Source: Solibacillus sp040274725
GTDB taxonomy: Bacteria; Bacillota; Bacilli; Bacillales_A; Planococcaceae
Length of the DNA: 64,000 bases
Assembly: GCA_040274725.1 (NCBI GenBank)
Contig: JBEMAQ010000002.1
Coordinates: forward strand, 62,001-126,000
Reading direction: 5' to 3'
Part shown: positions 61,820 to 64,000 of the stretch, piece after piece
Numbering within the stretch: the first letter of the stretch is position 1
How the letters are laid out: every line of letters starts with the position of its first letter
Translations under genes and position numbers: made by a program
The notes under the pieces: model-generated
What the model was told of the DNA's origin: nothing
Databases searched by the model: none
What the model saw: only the letters and a program-made list of their open reading frames with translations

Positions 61820-62734
61820 TTACTTCTGTGAACAGAACCCCCACCCAGAAACCCTCCTAAATACCTCATATGCTTCGGTCAAAAGCTCTGTCCGCTGAAA
61901 CGATTTCATAAACGAGTGAACCATCGCATGAATGATTGTTGTTTTTTCTGGATTATTTTTTAATAGATTTATTAGGAATAGTGTATACTCCGCATTTTCC
62001 TCTGAAAATTCCTCTGAAAATTCCTCATAAAATCTCTCTAAATAAGGCAGTGGATTTTCGATTGTTTGTGCATGCTGTGGTTTTTCCAGTGAAAGCTTTT
62101 TAAATAAATCTGGATCTAAAACAGCCTGCTTCGAAGCTGGAGAATAAAAAATTAAAGTATCTAAACGTCTGAGAGATTGTTCAATAATTTCTTGTACTAA
62201 ATTTTCTTGATAATCCAGTAATTTTTGGACAAGTAGTATATGCTGGATACTACCTAAAATAAACGAAGCATAATCATAGGCGCACGGTGCAATGTGATCA
62301 CTATATATATCGGTCAAACGATTTGCCAGCCAATTTAGCTCATTCAATGTATTTAATTTAAATTCTTCAGGAATACCAAAGTTCTCTCTAGTCCCTTCAT
62401 CGGAAGAACTAAAGTTCATTCTGTAATTAAAAATAACATCCATTATATTGTTATCAATCAATGTATGATAAAAAACAATCATTTGTTTTTTTAATGTGTC
62501 AATGCTATATAAATTATGGTCATGTAACACAAGCTCACGCTCTAGCATTGCTTTTTCATGAACACTTTCTAAAATAGCAATTAAGCAGGCTTGCTTTGAT
62601 GTGAAATGATTATAAAAGGTTCCTTTTGAGACATTCGCTAGTGCGATAATGTCAGCAATGGATGTATTTTGTACACCTTGTCTAGCAAATAATATTTTAG
62701 CAGCCTTCAATATTTGCATTTTCTTTTTATTCAT
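61820..62734 (-). CDS. Long TetR/AcrR-family regulator
   Basis: 304 residues, about 100 more than ordinary TetR proteins. The N-terminal helix-turn-helix is clear (about 8-52: ILKAAKILFARQG, then SIADIIALANVSKGTFYNHF). The remaining helices form an effector domain plus an extra C-terminal part (about 200-304) with a short acidic repeat (EEFS twice). It is divergent from the TolC-like gene, with 178 bases between them, so it most likely controls that gene and itself. The effector is unknown. Confidence 0.88.
   Translation of the reverse strand: MNKKKMQILKAAKILFARQGVQNTSIADIIALANVSKGTFYNHFTSKQACLIAILESVHEKAMLERELVLHDHNLYSIDTLKKQMIVFYHTLIDNNIMDVIFNYRMNFSSSDEGTRENFGIPEEFKLNTLNELNWLANRLTDIYSDHIAPCAYDYASFILGSIQHILLVQKLLDYQENLVQEIIEQSLRRLDTLIFYSPASKQAVLDPDLFKKLSLEKPQHAQTIENPLPYLERFYEEFSEEFSEENAEYTLFLINLLKNNPEKTTIIHAMVHSFMKSFQRTELLTEAYEVFRRVSGWGFCSQK
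61998..62021 (-). repeat. Two-copy 12-base tandem repeat inside the tetR gene
   Basis: TCCTCTGAAAAT occurs twice in tandem and encodes EEFS-EEFS. A multiple of three, so copy change keeps the frame. Confidence 0.75.
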
Positions 62735-62912
62735 GTAAAATCTCCTCTGACTTTTTTATAACTTTATACTATTAGTCTAAATTAAGACGGAGAAATCTAC
62801 AATAACTTTAAAATTTTTGAAAATAGCATTGAATATGTTTGTATAAAATGAACGCATAGTATAAAATTAATTTTATCAAAATATTTTATGAGAGGTTGAA
62901 GGGAGTTACCGT
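62735..62912. promoter_or_regulatory. Divergent control region with a 16-base palindrome
   Basis: Very AT-rich. ATAAAATTAATTTTAT (62861-62876) is a perfect palindrome just after a TATAAA box (62860-62865); another TATAAA is at 62842-62847. A weaker GTCT/AGAC dyad lies near 62776-62789, close to the tetR start. Either could be the regulator's operator. Confidence 0.5.
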
Positions 62913-64000
62913 ATGAGAAAGAGTATTACGGCGAGCATTGCTGTTGTTTTAGCATTCAGTAGTGGTGTGCCAGCGATTTTTGCGGCGGAGCAGACTAATG
63001 AAGTTAGTCCGGTTGTTGCGAAGGTTGATAAGAAGCAGCAGATTATCGAGCAGATGCAGGTAGAGCGTCCGATGATTGAAAAGCTGACGTTGCAGGATGC
63101 GATAAAGTATGGCATGGAGAGCGATTTTTCGTTAACAGACCTTGATTATGCATTGAAGGAATTGCGCTATAACGAGGATGTAGCCGACGAAAATTTTGAT
63201 GATGTCGATGATAATTTAGATGCATTAAAAGAAGCATATGAAGCTTTAAGTAATAAAATTAAAAGCGATAAAGAAAATCCATCAACTAGTGATAGTGCTG
63301 GTGTGAATGTCGCAAACTATGATAAAAAAGTATCAACACTAACGGATATTTTACAAAGCTTAGATATAGTACAGCTTCAAGTATTAATCGATGACCCAAC
63401 AAATGCGGGGAATCCGAATGTCATTTTAGAAAGCTTACTAAAAAATATCGAAAAATTTTTAGGTGAGTATAAAGTATTAGAGCAAACTGATGAAGATAAG
63501 CTGAAAGAAATGAGTCAGCAGATTTACACATTAACACAAGCCTATGAGCAGTTAAAAGCAGCACTTGACCAAATTGAATTAAATCTTAATGCTACATATA
63601 ATAACCAGCGTCTTGTGTACCAAGCGACACAGGTATCAATTGCCTCTCAATATTTAAGTTTAGTCAAAATAGAGGATCAATTAGCACTAGCGAAGGCTAA
63701 CTATGAAAACGAGCAGCGTAACTTAAAGGCGATGCAGGTGAAATTTGAGCTAGGTATGGCCTCTCAAAAGCAATTAAATACAGCAACTCGCGAGTTTAAT
63801 GATTTATCAAAGGATATTGCACTTCTTGAAAAGTCATTAAAGCAAAATAAAGCGATTTTCGCATTAACAATTGGTGTTGGTTATGAGGGCGACTACGAGC
63901 TTGAAAAGCCAAAGATGGACGAGGTGAAACTTTTAACACAGCAGGAGACTACAGCCAATTTAGTTGATAAAAGCTTAAACATTGCGAGTGCAGAGTTTCA
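62913..64000 (+). CDS. TolC-family secreted protein, 3'-truncated
   Basis: Open to the window end: 362 codons and part of another. Signal peptide (about 1-24, ITASIAVVLAFSSGVPAIFA) followed by a long helical protein. Two features fit the outer-membrane efflux protein family (PF02321): the start LTLQDAIKYGMESDFSLTD, and SIASQYLSLVKIEDQLALAK...YENEQRNLKAMQVKFELGMAS, typical of the TolC coiled-coil repeat. No lipobox. The organism has no outer membrane, so the role of a TolC-like protein must differ, perhaps crossing the wall and S-layer with an ABC exporter encoded downstream (inference). It starts behind GAAGGGAG. Confidence 0.8.
   Translation, partial: MRKSITASIAVVLAFSSGVPAIFAAEQTNEVSPVVAKVDKKQQIIEQMQVERPMIEKLTLQDAIKYGMESDFSLTDLDYALKELRYNEDVADENFDDVDDNLDALKEAYEALSNKIKSDKENPSTSDSAGVNVANYDKKVSTLTDILQSLDIVQLQVLIDDPTNAGNPNVILESLLKNIEKFLGEYKVLEQTDEDKLKEMSQQIYTLTQAYEQLKAALDQIELNLNATYNNQRLVYQATQVSIASQYLSLVKIEDQLALAKANYENEQRNLKAMQVKFELGMASQKQLNTATREFNDLSKDIALLEKSLKQNKAIFALTIGVGYEGDYELEKPKMDEVKLLTQQETTANLVDKSLNIASAEF

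Noticed and set aside
1..64000. CRISPR arrays, insertion sequences, prophage genes, tRNA or rRNA genes.
   Set aside because: No regularly spaced repeats, transposase or integrase reading frames, phage structural genes, or tRNA/rRNA-like sequences were found on either strand.

Overview
The window is low-GC Gram-positive chromosome from a spore-forming member of the Bacillales, most likely of the Lysinibacillus/Solibacillus (Planococcaceae/Caryophanaceae) type. Reasons: spo0F, spoIIR, spoIID, spoIIQ and spoIIID are present; the gene order from rpoE to the ywq genes follows the Bacillus subtilis map almost gene for gene; and a 1073-residue, cysteine-free S-layer protein with three SLH repeats carries a signal peptide like those of that group. 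I see no phage, insertion sequence, CRISPR array, rRNA or tRNA, and no gene that looks broken. The first and last genes run off the ends of the window.

Layout. 1-8.3 kb: a fatty/branched-chain acyl-CoA operon (thiolase, 3-hydroxyacyl-CoA dehydrogenase, two acyl-CoA dehydrogenases, TetR regulator), then a fused B12-dependent acyl-CoA mutase (icmF). 8.4-18 kb: a small membrane protein, rpoE (delta), pyrG behind a CTP-sensing attenuator, a DUF2529 gene, spo0F, fbaA, a transaldolase-like gene, murA2, glpX and rho. 18-28 kb: rpmE with a structured leader, tdk, prfA-prmC, spoIIR, ywlC, mntP, ywlE, a chemotaxis receptor, rpiB, ywlG and glyA. 28-32 kb: an EAL phosphodiesterase, upp and wecB. 32-40 kb: a 700-base intergenic region with a promoter and a structured leader, then the complete F1Fo ATP synthase operon atpIBEFHAGDC. 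40-50 kb: DUF1146 gene, murA1, spoIID, spoIIQ, spoIIID, mbl, flhO, flhP, an EpuA-like gene, fabZ, an unknown gene, an Asn/Asp-rich lipoprotein, ywpF and ssbB. 50-55 kb: ywqA (SNF2 helicase) and ywqB (SWIM) on the minus strand. 55-64 kb: cell-surface genes (IDEAL-domain protein, wecC, tagA, the S-layer gene) and then a long TetR regulator divergent from a TolC-like secreted protein cut by the window end.

How they work together. Much of the window is growth-core biology: ATP synthesis, CTP/UMP/dTMP supply, gluconeogenesis, peptidoglycan precursors, cell shape (Mbl), transcription (delta, Rho) and translation termination (PrfA, PrmC). Sporulation genes are interleaved. wecB, wecC and tagA would make and transfer ManNAc-type sugars for a secondary wall polymer, the kind of polymer SLH domains bind, so the surface genes form a plausible unit with the S-layer protein.

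Most worth a second look: the TolC-family protein with its own long TetR regulator in an organism with no outer membrane; the long structured leader of the atp operon, with extra control elements around atpE; a chemotaxis receptor almost without an extracellular domain, coupled to the protein-arginine phosphatase gene; a 36-base dyad just upstream of the S-layer promoter; and a hairpin that hides the spoIIR ribosome binding site.
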